The notes under the pieces are model-generated. The model searched no databases and was not told where the DNA came from. It saw only the letters and a list, made by a program, of their open reading frames with translations. The position numbers and the translations under genes were made by a program. This document shows, piece by piece, positions 43,440 through 51,844 of a DNA stretch of 64,000 bases (the stretch's first letter is position 1; each line of letters opens with the position of its first letter). The DNA comes from Candidatus Bipolaricaulota bacterium (GTDB taxonomy: Bacteria; Bipolaricaulota; Bipolaricaulia; UBA7950; UBA9294), in contig JANQGM010000017.1 of NCBI GenBank assembly GCA_028277345.1, positions 102,316 through 166,315 on the forward strand, written 5' to 3'.

Positions 43440-43467
43440 CAGTGAATTTGCGTACCCTGGAGGGACA

Positions 43468-44085
43468 ATGCTGCACGTACTCGACCATCCGCTCATCCAA
43501 AGCAAGCTCACACTTATGCGCGATGTCCAAACTGATAATGAAACGTTCCGTCGCTTGTTGGAGGAGCTCACTGCGTTGATGGTCTACGAAATCACGCGGC
43601 AGTATCCCTTGAGAGATCGTCCCATTGAAACGCCGTTGGAATCGATGATGGGACGCGTTCTCGATGCGAGCATCGTTCTTGTGCCCATCCTTCGCGCTGG
43701 CACGGGAATGCTTGGCGGCGTTCTTCACCTCGTCCCCATGGCCAAGGTGGGGCATATCGGACTGTTTCGCGATCCCGAAACTCTCGATCCGGTTGAATAC
43801 TATTGCAAGCTTCCCCCTGAAACGCCGGAGGCGCACATTATCCTGGTCGATCCCATGCTGGCGACCGGCGGCAGCGCCATCGAAGCCACTCGGATCATCA
43901 AGCGTGAGGGGGGCAAGGACATTCAGTTTCTCTGTCTCGTTGCCGCTCCGGAAGGCATCGAAACCTATGCGGCCGCGCATCCGGACGTTCCCATCTACAC
44001 GGCCGCGCTCGATCGACAACTCAATGAGAAGGGCTACATTCTGCCGGGACTTGGCGATGCCGGGGATCGCATCTTTGGAACGTAG
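43468..44085 (+). CDS. upp: Uracil phosphoribosyltransferase
   Basis: 205 residues from ATG 43468, GGAGGG 5 nt upstream. Converts uracil and PRPP to UMP. Motifs: HPLIQSKLTLMRD at the N-terminus, VPILRAGTGM, PRPP loop ILVDPMLATGGSAIEA, and C-terminal GYILPGLGDAGDRIFGT, diagnostic for UPRT. The GNAT-like gene follows 10 nt later. Confidence 0.97.
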   Translation: MLHVLDHPLIQSKLTLMRDVQTDNETFRRLLEELTALMVYEITRQYPLRDRPIETPLESMMGRVLDASIVLVPILRAGTGMLGGVLHLVPMAKVGHIGLFRDPETLDPVEYYCKLPPETPEAHIILVDPMLATGGSAIEATRIIKREGGKDIQFLCLVAAPEGIETYAAAHPDVPIYTAALDRQLNEKGYILPGLGDAGDRIFGT

Positions 44086-44095
44086 GGAGAAAGAC

Positions 44096-44644
44096 ATGGA
44101 AAATAGCATCCGAATTATCGAGACCTTGATGGTCCGCGAAGAACACGAGCGCACACGGCTCTGGAACATCTACAAGGACGCCTTCGAACGTCTAAACGAG
44201 CGAACGCCCATTCATCACGGCGGATATACCGAAGCGCAGTTTCATGACATCCTCTGCGATGAGGATTTCCAAAAATTCCTTGTCTATGCGGATGAAGAAC
44301 TGGTCGGAGCCACGCTCATTACCAATGTCCTCGCCAAAATCCCGTGGGTCAATGCCGGCTACTTCGAAACGCACTACCCTCAGCGCAGCCGCGATGACAA
44401 GATTTATTTCCTTCCCGCCGTTGTCATCGATCCCAAGCATCAAGATCTTCGCTTAATCGGTGCCAAGCTACTTCAGCAAGCCCTAACCACGCTTGGCGAA
44501 GACGTCGTTCTCGCGGTGGATTACTCGGAAACGCTCCGCCACAGCCTGCCTGCCTTCGTACGCCGGGGACTGGGGCGCACATTCAAGGGAGAAATCCTCG
44601 ACCGGCTCGTCTACCAGATCTTCTATTACGAAGAACCAAGCTGA
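44096..44644 (+). CDS. GNAT-fold-like protein of unknown function
   Basis: 182 residues from ATG 44096 (GGGAGAAAG upstream). Pattern of an acetyltransferase-like fold without a clear acetyl-CoA loop: YADEELVGATLITNVLAKIPWV, IYFLPAVVIDPKHQDLRLIGAKLLQQAL. It could be an inactive or atypical GNAT, or an unrelated alpha/beta protein. Cotranscribed with upp by spacing. The 3' end overlaps the convergent HAD gene by 19 nt. Confidence 0.5.
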   Translation: MENSIRIIETLMVREEHERTRLWNIYKDAFERLNERTPIHHGGYTEAQFHDILCDEDFQKFLVYADEELVGATLITNVLAKIPWVNAGYFETHYPQRSRDDKIYFLPAVVIDPKHQDLRLIGAKLLQQALTTLGEDVVLAVDYSETLRHSLPAFVRRGLGRTFKGEILDRLVYQIFYYEEPS

Positions 44645-45297
44645 TCGGAGTCAAAGGCACGAAGCAGTGGAGGAAGCTCAGCGAAGCTTTCAATCACTCG
44701 GTCCGCAGCTTCAGCAACCCGGTCATCCTTGGGATTGGCTGCAACCGCCAGTCCCACTCGCTCAAAGGCTTGGAGATCATTGACGTTATCGCCGACGAAA
44801 CACACGCGATCAAGATCCAAATCGAATGCACCGGCCAACTGTTCCAACACCTCGCCCTTGGACCACAAATCAACGCGCAGGGTGCTGCGGCCGGTGAACG
44901 TTCCGTTGAGGACTTCCAATCCATTGGCCCATGCGAACTCGAAACCGAATTCCTGGGCTACGTACTCTGCAACGGAATCCATGCCTGAGGAGAGAATGCC
45001 CATGCGATAGGCGCCCCGGAGCTCTTCGATCGCCGTCCTGACACCTTCTGCGTAGGGCGGCGGTAGAATCTGCCGCATCACGTGATCGACGGAAATCCCT
45101 TTCATCAGCTTCGCCTCTTCTTCCACCCACTCCGCGTACGCCTCTTTGCGGGGGAAGTAGACGTTCATGAGCTCCTTGGAGCGATCGATCGTTCCCGCGG
45201 CAACAGCAAGGGCCCCCCAGCTTGATTCGAACTCGACGCCGTGATAGCGGACGAGCGTTCCGTCCAGATCGAAGATCACGGCGTCGAGTCGAGTCAT
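44626..45297 (-). CDS. HAD-superfamily phosphatase (phosphoserine-phosphatase-like)
   Basis: 223 residues from ATG 45297, 4 nt after the upstream stop. HAD motif I DLDGTLV, motif II LSSGMDS, motif III Lys near WSKGEV, motif IV CFVGDNVNDLQAFE. The cap and GDNVND resemble SerB-type phosphatases, so a small phosphomonoester is likely. The weak ribosome-binding site suggests coupling to the upstream lipoprotein gene. Convergent overlap with the GNAT-like gene. Confidence 0.8.
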   Translation of the reverse strand: MTRLDAVIFDLDGTLVRYHGVEFESSWGALAVAAGTIDRSKELMNVYFPRKEAYAEWVEEEAKLMKGISVDHVMRQILPPPYAEGVRTAIEELRGAYRMGILSSGMDSVAEYVAQEFGFEFAWANGLEVLNGTFTGRSTLRVDLWSKGEVLEQLAGAFDLDLDRVCFVGDNVNDLQAFERVGLAVAANPKDDRVAEAADRVIESFAELPPLLRAFDSDQLGSS

Positions 45298-45301
45298 GGA
45301 A

Positions 45302-47398
45302 TTAGGGAAGAACGAGCTTAGAGTCGGCGTCGATCCCCAGTTCATCGAGCGTTCCGCTCGGCAATTCAAGCGCATACTGATAAGGGGCGCTCGCCAGGTA
45401 GAGGTTCGATTCCATGGCCGTCATCGTCGTTCCGCCGACGAACTCACCCTCGGCATTGAAGAAGGCGATATCGAGGTCGAATGGCACCGTATCCATCGTA
45501 AACCCGGCAACCGTCTCATCCTTCTCCTCCTCGAAGACGAAAAGGATACCTGGGAACCCGGTAATCAATTCTGTCGGAAAGCCCCGGAAACCTGTTGCGC
45601 GTTCAACCACCGAATCGGCGATGAAGGCAGGCACCTGGATCTCATCTCCGCGCTTCGGCTGCAAGGTAACAAGTCCAAGTTCCACGGTGCTGAGAACGCC
45701 CAATCCGGACGCACGCGCATCCAGGCCGATCAATGGCGCGATGTCCTCGGCTTCGGATGGCGTCACGAGAATGGCACGATCACCTACTCCGTCTCCATTC
45801 ATGTCCGGCACTCGAGGCAATGCCCAATAGTTCCCCATGCCGTCGACAGTCCATAAGTTCCCGGACCCTTGATCAATGACGGCTTCCTGACCGTTGTTTA
45901 GGAAAACATTTTCCGTGAACTGATTGGCAGTTGAATCCATGTTCGTATAGACATGGCTCAATCCGTTGTCCGCCAACACGTTGCCGCGGAACAGGTTTCC
46001 CTGGGTTATCGAACGCTGGAAGGTCTCCGGAAAAAGAATGCCTCGGGAATGTTGCGTCAACAGGTTATTCTCGAACGTATTGTCCGAGCCCTCGACATAA
46101 ATTCCATAGCCGCCGCCCACGACCGTATTCTCCTTCATGGTATTTCTCCGTGAGTTGGGATCGAGAACCAGCCCCATTTCACTTCCGAAGATGAGATTTT
46201 TGGAGACCTCGTTGTCCATCGCCGTTTCCAAGGAAATGGCATGTACCATGTTCTCGTGTTCGTCAATCACACTGTTGGCGCGAATCGTATTGCCGCTGGA
46301 TCCTCCGAGAATAAGGATTCCGGTGGCATTGGCGTAGGCGTAGTTCTCGAAGACCGTGTTGTCCTGGGAGGCTAGCAACCGAATTCCAACATCGTTCACA
46401 AGAACCTGGTTATCGACCAGCCGATTATCATGAGACAAGGTCAGCTGAATTCCAGCCAGCCGATTGTTCTTCACCAGGTTCCTCTCCAAGACATTGTTGT
46501 GCGACTCGTACAACTGGATGCCGTGCTCGGCCATGACGTTCGCCGTTCGGTGCGCGATATTCAGCGTCACCGTCGAATCCTCCACAAAGGCCAGTTGCAG
46601 TCCATCGCCATTGACGACTTCGTTGTTGCGGATCGTCATGTTGCGGCTTCCCGCGATCGTTAGGTGTCCGCCCTTGAGATCGGAGATCGTCTCACCATCC
46701 AACCCGTAGAAGTAGTAAATGGGATGGTTGTTATAGAGATTCGTTTCGGCGATCGCGTGCCGATATTGCTCTTGCGTCTCACCGACGACGCGAAGGCCGC
46801 GCCCATTGACGTACAGCACGCAGTTATCGACCGAGATGTCGATTGACGAAACGATATCGATTCCATTCATCGAGTTAGCGACAGAACAACCTTCGATGCG
46901 GCCGCCATCTGCGAATCCGACCCGGATCCCGGCGCCATTGCGTTCATTTGCATTCTGGATGACTAGGCCACGAAGCACGAACTGCGCGGAAACGTTCTCG
47001 ATTCGGACACCATAGTGAGATCCCGAAGGGACGACAATCTCCCAGCCCGCGATGATGTAGGGATCCTCTTCGGTCCCAGCCCCGCCCAAGACACCGTTTT
47101 CCTCCGTGAAGTCGGCGTTCCCAAGAATAGCGATCGGACCCCGCGACCGGCTTGTTGCTTCATCGGTCGCTGCTTCAGTCTCAGCATCTGCAACGTCCGT
47201 GTTGTGTAACTCCGGCTCTGGTGCCGGATCCGCATCCTCCACCGAAGAAGCAGGCTCCGTACCCGCATCGTTGGGTGCATCCGCTGTGGCAACCGTCGTG
47301 TCGCTCGTGGCCGATGCATCGGCATCGTTTTGATTACAGCCCATCAAACTGACAGCGAGTAGTCCGATCATAAGCACTATGGCAAGAAGTCGTTTCAT
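45302..47398 (-). CDS. Lipoprotein: NosD-type beta-helix fused to C-terminal DUF192
   Basis: 698 residues from ATG 47398 (AAGGAG 9 nt upstream). Lipobox SLMGC, then an Asp/Ala/Glu-rich linker (~25-85). Residues ~95-560 are a long right-handed beta-helix beginning GGAGTEEDPYIIAGWEI and repeating N-V-x-x-N (NNVLERNLVKNNRLAGI, NTVFENYAYANATGI). The last ~110 residues match DUF192: FIADSVVERATGFRGFP, GILFVFEE, TMDTVPFDLDIAFF, YQYALELPSGTLDELGI. NosD and DUF192 in one chain is an uncommon architecture. Surface or periplasmic; sugar or cell-wall ligand is a guess. TTGCTG-17-TATAAT promoter upstream. Confidence 0.85.
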   Translation of the reverse strand: MKRLLAIVLMIGLLAVSLMGCNQNDADASATSDTTVATADAPNDAGTEPASSVEDADPAPEPELHNTDVADAETEAATDEATSRSRGPIAILGNADFTEENGVLGGAGTEEDPYIIAGWEIVVPSGSHYGVRIENVSAQFVLRGLVIQNANERNGAGIRVGFADGGRIEGCSVANSMNGIDIVSSIDISVDNCVLYVNGRGLRVVGETQEQYRHAIAETNLYNNHPIYYFYGLDGETISDLKGGHLTIAGSRNMTIRNNEVVNGDGLQLAFVEDSTVTLNIAHRTANVMAEHGIQLYESHNNVLERNLVKNNRLAGIQLTLSHDNRLVDNQVLVNDVGIRLLASQDNTVFENYAYANATGILILGGSSGNTIRANSVIDEHENMVHAISLETAMDNEVSKNLIFGSEMGLVLDPNSRRNTMKENTVVGGGYGIYVEGSDNTFENNLLTQHSRGILFPETFQRSITQGNLFRGNVLADNGLSHVYTNMDSTANQFTENVFLNNGQEAVIDQGSGNLWTVDGMGNYWALPRVPDMNGDGVGDRAILVTPSEAEDIAPLIGLDARASGLGVLSTVELGLVTLQPKRGDEIQVPAFIADSVVERATGFRGFPTELITGFPGILFVFEEEKDETVAGFTMDTVPFDLDIAFFNAEGEFVGGTTMTAMESNLYLASAPYQYALELPSGTLDELGIDADSKLVLP

Positions 47399-47491
47399 GG
47401 AGACAGTCTCCTTTTTAATCATGATTCACCCCACCCGGGCGATTGCAACCGCAAAAGCCTATCGCAATCCTGCAATCCATTTGAATGTCGG

Positions 47492-47520
47492 ATTATATCG
47501 GTTGCCCCCGTGTCCAGCAA
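47492..47520 (-). promoter_or_regulatory. Strong promoter of NosD-DUF192 lipoprotein / HAD operon
   Basis: Minus-strand TTGCTG (47520-47515), 17-nt spacer, consensus TATAAT (47497-47492). Leader about 85 nt. Confidence 0.65.
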
Positions 47521-47691
47521 TTGAGAATGAAGTTCCCTTGTGGCCTAGAGCCTATCCAGAGAGGGTGAGCCGGTTGTGAAGGACTGATGTCAATCTCGTG
47601 AGCGTGCCCGTTCGCGACTGGAGCACCTGCCCGAGGGAAAAAAGTCTCTTGCGCGGAACTCATGTAGTCAGATGCACCCGCTGTCGTTGCA

Positions 47692-47697
47692 TACACT
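47692..47697 (+). promoter_or_regulatory. Candidate leaderless -10 (TACACT) for the DUF4015 lipoprotein
   Basis: TACACT ends 6 nt (CGTTTC) before ATG 47704; no Shine-Dalgarno. Confidence 0.4.
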
Positions 47698-47703
47698 CGT
47701 TTC

Positions 47704-48735
47704 ATGAGACGGAAAACTCCTCCAGGATTCTATTTCGTACTTTTCTTGGCCATTCTTGCCTTCGTCGGTTCGTGCGGTCTGACGGATCGCCCCATGTCGC
47801 TTGATGCAACTCGGGAACTCGAGCGAATTCCGCCTTCAGGAGACGCGCGTGTGGGCGTTTATCTGACCTCGTATGCCCTCGGTGTGGACTCGCTCATGGA
47901 GCCCATCTATGCGGCGCAGGCTGCGGGCCAGATCAATACGCTGGTCATCAACGTCAAGAACATGCATGGCGAATTGACCTACGCCAGCGCCGTTCCGCTT
48001 GCTCAGGAAATTGGCGCATCCACCGGGCGGGTCGATTTTGCAAGCGCCCTCACCGACCTGCGGGAGCGAGGCTTCTATCTCATCGCGAGGCAGGTTCTCT
48101 TTGTCGATCCTCTTCTAGCAAGACATCTCGACCTGGAAGGCGATTGGGTTCCGTGCGATCGTGAGATCGTTCGCAACTACAACCTCGATATTCTCTCCGA
48201 GGTCGCAACCCTCGGATTCGATGAAATCCAGCTCGATTACGTCCGTTATCCGGATGGCGGCGTCTTGGAAGATATATACCAACTGCGTTTCGAGGCCGTA
48301 GAGCGATTCGTCTCCAATGCAGCGGATCGATTGCACGGACGGCTTCCACTGTCCGCCGATCTCTTCGGCCGAGTGATGTGGCCCTGGAACAGCCGAAAGA
48401 TCGACCCCATCGGTCAGTCCCTCGAAGACTTGGCTCCGCTGCTCGACTATATCTCGCCGATGGTGTACCCATCGCACTACTACGAGCAGTCCTATCGGGA
48501 CGATCCGTACCTCACCATCAAGGATGCGCTGGTTTCCGGGCGCTCCCGCGTCGAGGCGCATTTTCGTCCTTTCCTGCAAGCCTTTGACCGCCATCTTCCT
48601 GACGGGATGTCTTTACAGGTCTACATCGAAGAACAGGTTCGCGCCGCGCACGAGCATGGAGCCAACGGCTATCTGTTCTGGCATCCTGCCTGCGAATACG
48701 GTCCGTTGTTTGACGTCCTCGAACCTCGGCTCTAA
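47704..48735 (+). CDS. Lipoprotein, putative glycoside hydrolase (DUF4015-type TIM barrel)
   Basis: 343 residues. Signal peptide with lipobox FVGSC. The TIM-barrel pattern matches DUF4015: VGVYLTSYALG, INTLVINVKNMHGELTY, GFYLIARQVLFVDP, and the signature LGFDEIQLDYVRYPDGG with the conserved acidic pair expected at the active site, then YISPMVYPSHY. Likely a surface enzyme acting on an unknown polysaccharide. Monocistronic and divergent from the NosD-DUF192 gene. Confidence 0.82.
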   Translation: MRRKTPPGFYFVLFLAILAFVGSCGLTDRPMSLDATRELERIPPSGDARVGVYLTSYALGVDSLMEPIYAAQAAGQINTLVINVKNMHGELTYASAVPLAQEIGASTGRVDFASALTDLRERGFYLIARQVLFVDPLLARHLDLEGDWVPCDREIVRNYNLDILSEVATLGFDEIQLDYVRYPDGGVLEDIYQLRFEAVERFVSNAADRLHGRLPLSADLFGRVMWPWNSRKIDPIGQSLEDLAPLLDYISPMVYPSHYYEQSYRDDPYLTIKDALVSGRSRVEAHFRPFLQAFDRHLPDGMSLQVYIEEQVRAAHEHGANGYLFWHPACEYGPLFDVLEPRL

Positions 48736-49125
48736 ATTCGTGCTTCCGGATTCCTGCAATCAGACCGAATCTCGTTCTCGCGCAAAGACACACCTGCGGG
48801 AAGGAGAAGTCCTGTTCCAAAAAACATGGTATGTTTCTCGCCAAGGCGCAAAGGGCGCCAAGAAAGTCAGCACAGGGCAATTGGGCACATTTCAAAATCT
48901 ATTCAAGTCTCCTTTGAAGCTCGTACAGCGCTAATCCTTGCCGTTCCCTCATGACTCAAGCCATGTTTCCCTTTGCGGCCTCTGCGCCTTGGCGAGAATG
49001 GCTTTTTCCGCTTGCTTCCCATTGTTCGGTCCGCCACAAGATGCAGACACCTCTTACTCCGAGGGGGAGAACGACTAGCACCGTGACAAACGCCCGGGTA
49101 GCATCTCCATCGAGGTGACGGCGTG
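48736..49125. other. Intergenic region before tgt with inverted-repeat element
   Basis: 390 nt without a supported gene. The only structure is the inverted pair described separately, and an A-rich stretch near 48816. Confidence 0.4.
48835..48998. repeat. Intergenic inverted-repeat element, copy 1
   Basis: TTCTCGCCAAGGCGCAAAGG (48835-48854) recurs inverted at 48979-48998 with one mismatch. Similar inverted arms flank the downstream side of tgt and lie after smpB, so a dispersed family is likely. Confidence 0.55.
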
Positions 49126-50352
49126 ATGCCCCATTCGTTTTCCTTTGAACGTACACATCGTGATCCCGAGACGCTGGCCCGTACCGGAACGCTGACCACG
49201 GCCCATGGTTCGGTCAAGACGCCCGCCTTTGTCGGCGTGGCCACCCGCGCCACTATCAAGGCGCTGGAGCCGCAAGCGCTCGTAGATCTCGGCCTTCAGA
49301 TCGTGATCTCCAATACCTATCACCTTCACCTCCAACCTGGTGAGGACGTTGTCGCTTCTCTCGGTGGGGTTCACGGGTTTTCCGGATGGAACCGTCCGAC
49401 CATGACGGACTCGGGAGGGTTTCAGGTCTTCAGCCTTGGCGCGAGCAAGGATCACGGCGTGGGCAAGGTTGCGTCGATCTTCCCCGGGGAAACCGCCCCT
49501 ACACGCAAGAAAAGGACAGGGAAACCTCTTGTCAAGCTCACCGAGAGTGGCGCCGACTTCCGATCGGTCATCGATGGATCGCCCCATTCCTTCACACCGG
49601 AATCCGTCATCACCATTGAGCGAAAGCTGGGCGCCGACATTATCTTGCCTTTGGATGAGTGCACGTCTCCGCTGCACGATCATGCGTACACCAAACGATC
49701 GATGAAGCGAACCCATCGTTGGGCGATCCGAGGGTTGTCCGCCTTCCGCACGCTTCGGGATGATCCGACCTTCCCGAACCCGGATCAGGTGCTCTATGGC
49801 ATCGTCCAGGGCGGCGCCTTTCACGATCTTCGACTCGAAAGCGCCCGCTTCATCGGAGACCTCGATTTCGAGGGATTCGCCATCGGTGGCTCGCTGGGAA
49901 AATCCAAACGCGATATGTGGAACGTCCTCGACTGGTCGGTTCCGCTTCTTCGCGATGAAGCCCCTCGGCATTTGCTGGGCATTGGAGAAATCCAGGACCT
50001 CTTCACCTGCGTCGCTCGTGGCATCGATACCTTCGACTGCGCCGCACCAACGCGGCTGGCGAGAAACGGAAGTGTGTTTCTAAAGGGCGCGCCGCGACAC
50101 CGAATCAATCTGAGGAACGCGCAATTCATTTCCGACGACGCGCCGATCGATCCATCCTGCGATTGCTTCACCTGCCGGACGCATTCGCGCGCCTATCTCC
50201 GGCACCTTTGCCGAGCTGGAGAGTTCTCCTTCTATCGCCTCGCCACCATTCACAACCTTCGGTTCCTCGTTCGCCTCATGTCCGACATTCGCAACTCAAT
50301 CGCTGATGGAACGTTTTCAAGCCTCTCCAAGGAATGGGGCTTCCCGCTTTAG
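49126..50352 (+). CDS. tgt: Queuine tRNA-ribosyltransferase (tRNA-guanine transglycosylase)
   Basis: 408 residues from ATG 49126 (GAGGTGA 7 nt upstream; GTG 49123 alternative). Catalytic DSGGFQVFSLG, IVQGG, the nucleophile-region GIDTFDC, and the zinc site CDCFTCRTHSRAYLRHL. It exchanges anticodon G34 for preQ1/queuine in bacterial tRNAs. Somewhat longer than the usual ~375 because of an insert around residues 110-140. Flanked on both sides by similar inverted-repeat elements. Confidence 0.97.
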   Translation: MPHSFSFERTHRDPETLARTGTLTTAHGSVKTPAFVGVATRATIKALEPQALVDLGLQIVISNTYHLHLQPGEDVVASLGGVHGFSGWNRPTMTDSGGFQVFSLGASKDHGVGKVASIFPGETAPTRKKRTGKPLVKLTESGADFRSVIDGSPHSFTPESVITIERKLGADIILPLDECTSPLHDHAYTKRSMKRTHRWAIRGLSAFRTLRDDPTFPNPDQVLYGIVQGGAFHDLRLESARFIGDLDFEGFAIGGSLGKSKRDMWNVLDWSVPLLRDEAPRHLLGIGEIQDLFTCVARGIDTFDCAAPTRLARNGSVFLKGAPRHRINLRNAQFISDDAPIDPSCDCFTCRTHSRAYLRHLCRAGEFSFYRLATIHNLRFLVRLMSDIRNSIADGTFSSLSKEWGFPL

Positions 50353-50361
50353 CCTGACTAT

Positions 50362-50783
50362 TTCACCGCAGAGGTCGCGAAGAGACGCAGAGAAAAACCT
50401 CTAGCAGCCTTCACCATGAAGAGCATCATGAAGAGCATGAAGTAGACGCTCTGACCAATCCATGAAGGATCGGACCTATATCAGATGTCAAATACCTTTT
50501 GCTATTATCTTCACTTGCTTGCCAACAAGAGAATGGATTGGCGATTGGTCCATTGTCCGAACAATGGACGCTTTGCAGGCCATTGCTGCTTCATTGTGCT
50601 TCATGGTTCTGACTTCACCCCTTGAGAACGATCGAACGGCCTGAGGGCGATGACAGAGACGATTTCCGCGCAAGCAACGGGCAACTCATGCCATGAGCAA
50701 GTTGCATAAGCATTGCCGTGGGCTTTGCGCCTTTGCGCGAGAAGAGATTTGTTGCACTGCGTCCCTTTGCGAACTCTGCGGTG
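50362..50783. repeat. Intergenic inverted-repeat element, copy 2
   Basis: TTCACCGCAGAGGTCGCGAA (from 50361) is mirrored by TTTGCGAACTCTGCGGTGA (50765-50783). Between lie a perfect GTCCATTGT-CCGA-ACAATGGAC hairpin (50548-50569) and no gene. This covers most of the 525-nt gap between tgt and the outer-membrane gene. Confidence 0.5.
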
Positions 50784-50817
50784 ATGAGTTTATTGTCGAA
50801 TGCTGGACGAAAGCGAA

Positions 50818-50847
50818 CGCGGGAGAGCCATCGGTGGCTCCCCCGCG
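50818..50847 (-). terminator. Hairpin after the outer-membrane protein gene
   Basis: Minus-strand CGCGGG-GGAGCCA...TGGCTC-CCCGCG type stem (one internal mismatch), followed by a T-poor tail. Likely end of the minus-strand PorV-like operon. Confidence 0.5.
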
Positions 50848-50878
50848 AACTGGAGTCATTGTGTCATTCAAATCCGTG

Positions 50879-51832
50879 TTACGGAAGCACCCGCCTCAAC
50901 GAGCTGCTCAGCGCCCCGATATCCAAGCTCGAGAAGTCGAGGGTCAAGGACACGCGATGGCTGCCTCCCAATGTGTGGCTGGCAAACGCATAGTCAATCA
51001 AGATCCCCTCAACGTTAATCCCGACCCCCGCCGTCACCGACAGCGTGCTCGACGAAATGATGCCTACGCGTAAATCGAGCGTCGGCACGGGAGAGTAAAC
51101 GATCCCGACGTGGGCGGACCCGCCCAATCGCAAATCAAGCGCCGTCATCAGAGCGTCTCCGAACCGTGCTGAAGCGCCCACTTGAATGTCCATCAGGAAA
51201 TTGTCCCGCTCGACATCATAGGACACGCCTCCGAACAAGTTGACGGCTGTCACGCCGATCGCCAGATCGGAAACCGACAACGGACCCAAATTCAGATTCG
51301 GCACCGTCGTCCGGAAGCCGAGGTCGAACGCAAATCCGTTCCCTCGGTCTTCTCCGATACGAATGGAGAGCACCTTGATCCGAGCGCCAATCGAGAAGTC
51401 GAACGACAGATTGGGAATGAAGGGGAAGATGCTCGGATCCAGGCCGGCGCCGAACATGAACCCCGTGTTTCCGTAGGCCAACGTTCCCGTGGGGTTGCCG
51501 TCCGCATCGTATCCATCGATTCCGCCGGAATCGAGCAACATCGCAGCCAGTCCCCAATTCCGGAACGTAAGCGCAAGAGAAGAGAAATTGGACAATCCCA
51601 AGTAGGACGCATAGAACGAACTGAAGCTAATCCCGGGCAGCGTCGCCAAGGAGGCCGGATTGTAGTAGATCGTTTCCGCTCCATTGGTAATGGATAGTCC
51701 TGCCGCGCCAGCGCCCAGCATGCTCACTCCGGGAGGGATCTCGAATACCGTCGCTGCTTGTTGAGCACTCGCCGATAGCCCGATCCCCATCGCGAGGATC
51801 GCCACCCCCATGAGAATCTTGAATCGTTTCAC
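50879..51832 (-). CDS. PorV/UPF0164-like outer-membrane beta-barrel protein
   Basis: 317 residues. Signal peptide cleaved near ASAQQ. The opening GVSMLGAGAAGLSITNGAETIYYNPASLA is the PorV/UPF0164-type start (GxxAxGxAGA...yNPA), then repeating amphipathic strands to the C-terminus. PorV is a shuttle subunit of type IX secretion in Bacteroidota; relatives elsewhere are plain outer-membrane proteins. Supports a diderm envelope. It starts 12 nt after the stop of the large secreted protein, in one operon with it. Confidence 0.75.
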   Translation of the reverse strand: MKRFKILMGVAILAMGIGLSASAQQAATVFEIPPGVSMLGAGAAGLSITNGAETIYYNPASLATLPGISFSSFYASYLGLSNFSSLALTFRNWGLAAMLLDSGGIDGYDADGNPTGTLAYGNTGFMFGAGLDPSIFPFIPNLSFDFSIGARIKVLSIRIGEDRGNGFAFDLGFRTTVPNLNLGPLSVSDLAIGVTAVNLFGGVSYDVERDNFLMDIQVGASARFGDALMTALDLRLGGSAHVGIVYSPVPTLDLRVGIISSSTLSVTAGVGINVEGILIDYAFASHTLGGSHRVSLTLDFSSLDIGALSSSLRRVLP

Positions 51833-51844
51833 GATGACTCCCTC

